A DNA stretch of 64,000 bases from Hymenobacter psychrotolerans DSM 18569 (lineage in GTDB: Bacteria > Bacteroidota > Bacteroidia > Cytophagales > Hymenobacteraceae), in contig NZ_FRAS01000001.1 of the NCBI RefSeq assembly GCF_900142395.1, forward strand, positions 124,001 through 188,000, given 5' to 3'. Under the pieces are notes generated by a model. That model was not told where the DNA came from and did not search any database. It saw nothing but the letters and a program-made list of their open reading frames with translations. The translations under genes were made by a program, and so were the position numbers. Shown here in pieces: positions 63,244 through 64,000 of this stretch. Each line of letters opens with the position of its first letter. The stretch's first letter is position 1.

Positions 63244-63804
63244 TTATAGTTGAGATTGGTAGGGGTTCTTCGAGAATTCGGTGCGCAGTTTGCGCAACCG
63301 GAAGCTCACGGAGTCATCTATCAGCCGGTCGCCGATGCGCAGCACGAAGCCGCCAATCAGCGAAGCATCAACTTTCTCGGTGAGAATAACCTGCTGCAGG
63401 CCGGTCTGCTGGCGAACCAGCGCCTCTACCTCAGCACGCAGTGCCGGAGTCAGCGGCGTGGCCGTCGTGACTTCGGCCATTTGCACGCCGCGCAGGGTGT
63501 TGAATTGGTTCAGGAACTCGGAGCCGATGAATTCCAGCGCGCTTTCGCGGTTTTTCTGGGTAACAATGGTGAAGAACTTCTCGGTGAGAGTCGACACTTT
63601 GCCTCCAAATACGGCGCGCAGGATAGCCAGCTTCTTGTCGTGCTTGACGATGGGGTTGCGCAGCAACAGGCGCAGGTCACGGTTTTCGGTCAACGTGTTG
63701 TTGAACAGCTCCATGTCCTGCTTTACCTGCTCCAGCGTACCCTGCTCCTCGGCCAGATCGAGCAACGATTTGGCATAGCGGGAGGCAACTCGTAGTTCAG
63801 ACAT
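63244..63804 (-). CDS. atpH: ATP synthase F1 delta subunit
   Basis: The 186-residue subunit joins F1 to the b-subunit stator. The N-terminal [21 protein letters not shown] and the C-terminal [22 protein letters not shown] motif are typical of the OSCP/delta family. It starts 107 bp downstream of atpF across a repeat hairpin and ends 5 bp before atpA, so the genes are one transcript. Confidence 0.96.
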   Translation of the reverse strand: MSELRVASRYAKSLLDLAEEQGTLEQVKQDMELFNNTLTENRDLRLLLRNPIVKHDKKLAILRAVFGGKVSTLTEKFFTIVTQKNRESALEFIGSEFLNQFNTLRGVQMAEVTTATPLTPALRAEVEALVRQQTGLQQVILTEKVDASLIGGFVLRIGDRLIDDSVSFRLRKLRTEFSKNPYQSQL

Positions 63805-63819
63805 TGCGTGTAGGTGTCA

Positions 63820-63901
63820 GTTGTTAGTTGTCAGTTGTCAGTTTTTAGCTGTGGTGTGCCTGGATTTGACGCCCGGCAACTGACAACTGAAAACTGACAA
63901 C
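63820..63901 (-). repeat. Intra-operon repeat hairpin between atpF and atpH
   Basis: A 25-bp inverted repeat (63820-63844 with 63877-63901, about 22 matches) built from GTTGTCAGTTGTCAGTT-like units encloses a 32-nt loop, the same loop length as the element in the atpA-atpG gap. Confidence 0.85.
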
Positions 63902-63911
63902 CCCCAACGGA

Positions 63912-64000
63912 CTAATTCAATTTTACTTCCTTCAGGTACGAGTCCACGAGTTGCTGCTGGGCCGGTTGGTCGGTCAGCTCGCGGCGCAGAATACGCTCCG
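63912..64000 (-). CDS. atpF: ATP synthase F0 b subunit, C-terminal fragment
   Basis: The minus-strand frame enters from the window edge and ends with TAG at 63912. Its 28 visible residues read ERILRRELTDQPAQQQLVDS and YLKEVKLN, the C-terminal helix of subunit b that contacts delta. It is first in the visible operon order atpF-H-A-G; the rest of the gene lies outside. Confidence 0.9.
   Translation of the reverse strand, partial: ERILRRELTDQPAQQQLVDSYLKEVKLN

Overview
The window comes from a high-GC member of the Bacteroidota, most likely Hymenobacter or a close relative. The evidence is taxonomic by gene content: two secreted proteins with type A C-terminal sorting domains of the type IX secretion system (T9SS), a MurF-alanine racemase fusion, DUF4834, DUF5686, DUF4230 and DUF6766 families, a Bacteroidota-style RND pump cluster, and many TAnnTTTG (-7) promoter boxes. 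No rRNA, CRISPR array, prophage or complete insertion sequence was seen. There is one tRNA gene, tRNA-Thr(CGT).

Layout. 1-12 kb: an OmpA-like lipoprotein, an alpha/beta hydrolase whose nucleophile position reads Gly, the MurF-Alr fusion, a 21-bp minisatellite, a RarD-like permease, a YfhO membrane protein, a D-cysteine desulfhydrase-like enzyme, a GT-C-like membrane protein and a DUF4230 protein. 12-24 kb: recX, a DMT permease, a DUF5686 outer-membrane protein, small lipoprotein and DUF4834 genes, an FkbM methyltransferase, tRNA-Thr, a GNAT acetyltransferase, a BLUF photoreceptor, an SDR, a small HExxH protein, an NlpC/P60 hydrolase, a DUF1232 protein, and an acyl-carrier-like protein with Thr in place of the modified Ser. 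24-31.4 kb: a tetR-tolC-MFP-RND efflux operon. 31.6-42.6 kb: ispF, an M28 peptidase, an orphan lutB and a 2207-residue T9SS beta-helix/Ig protein. 42.6-52.2 kb: L-serine dehydratase, msrB, a probably frameshifted small gene, the NAD(P)HX repair enzyme, an FMN glutamate synthase-like/Rnk operon, a UbiA-like prenyltransferase, a DUF6766 remnant, pyrophosphatase and a PafA-like phosphatase. 52.5-60.5 kb: a HAD phosphatase, a very GC-rich XRE regulator, an unknown small protein, a single-chain type IIG restriction-modification enzyme and a second T9SS protein. 60.6-64 kb: the atpF-H-A-G end of an ATP synthase operon.

Most genes look like ordinary housekeeping, envelope or accessory functions in short transcription units, commonly separated by perfect bidirectional hairpin terminators. 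The efflux cluster forms a classic self-regulated unit, with a palindrome overlapping the tetR promoter. Several promoters sit only 3-8 nt from the start codon, which predicts leaderless mRNAs.

The most notable signals are intergenic repeats (a REP-like palindrome in two copies, two matched hairpins inside the atp operon, a 21-bp minisatellite and a giant hairpin after the UbiA-like gene) and two enzymes or carriers with a substituted key residue. I did not find a clear undescribed multi-gene system. Annotations rest on motif recognition alone, without database searches.
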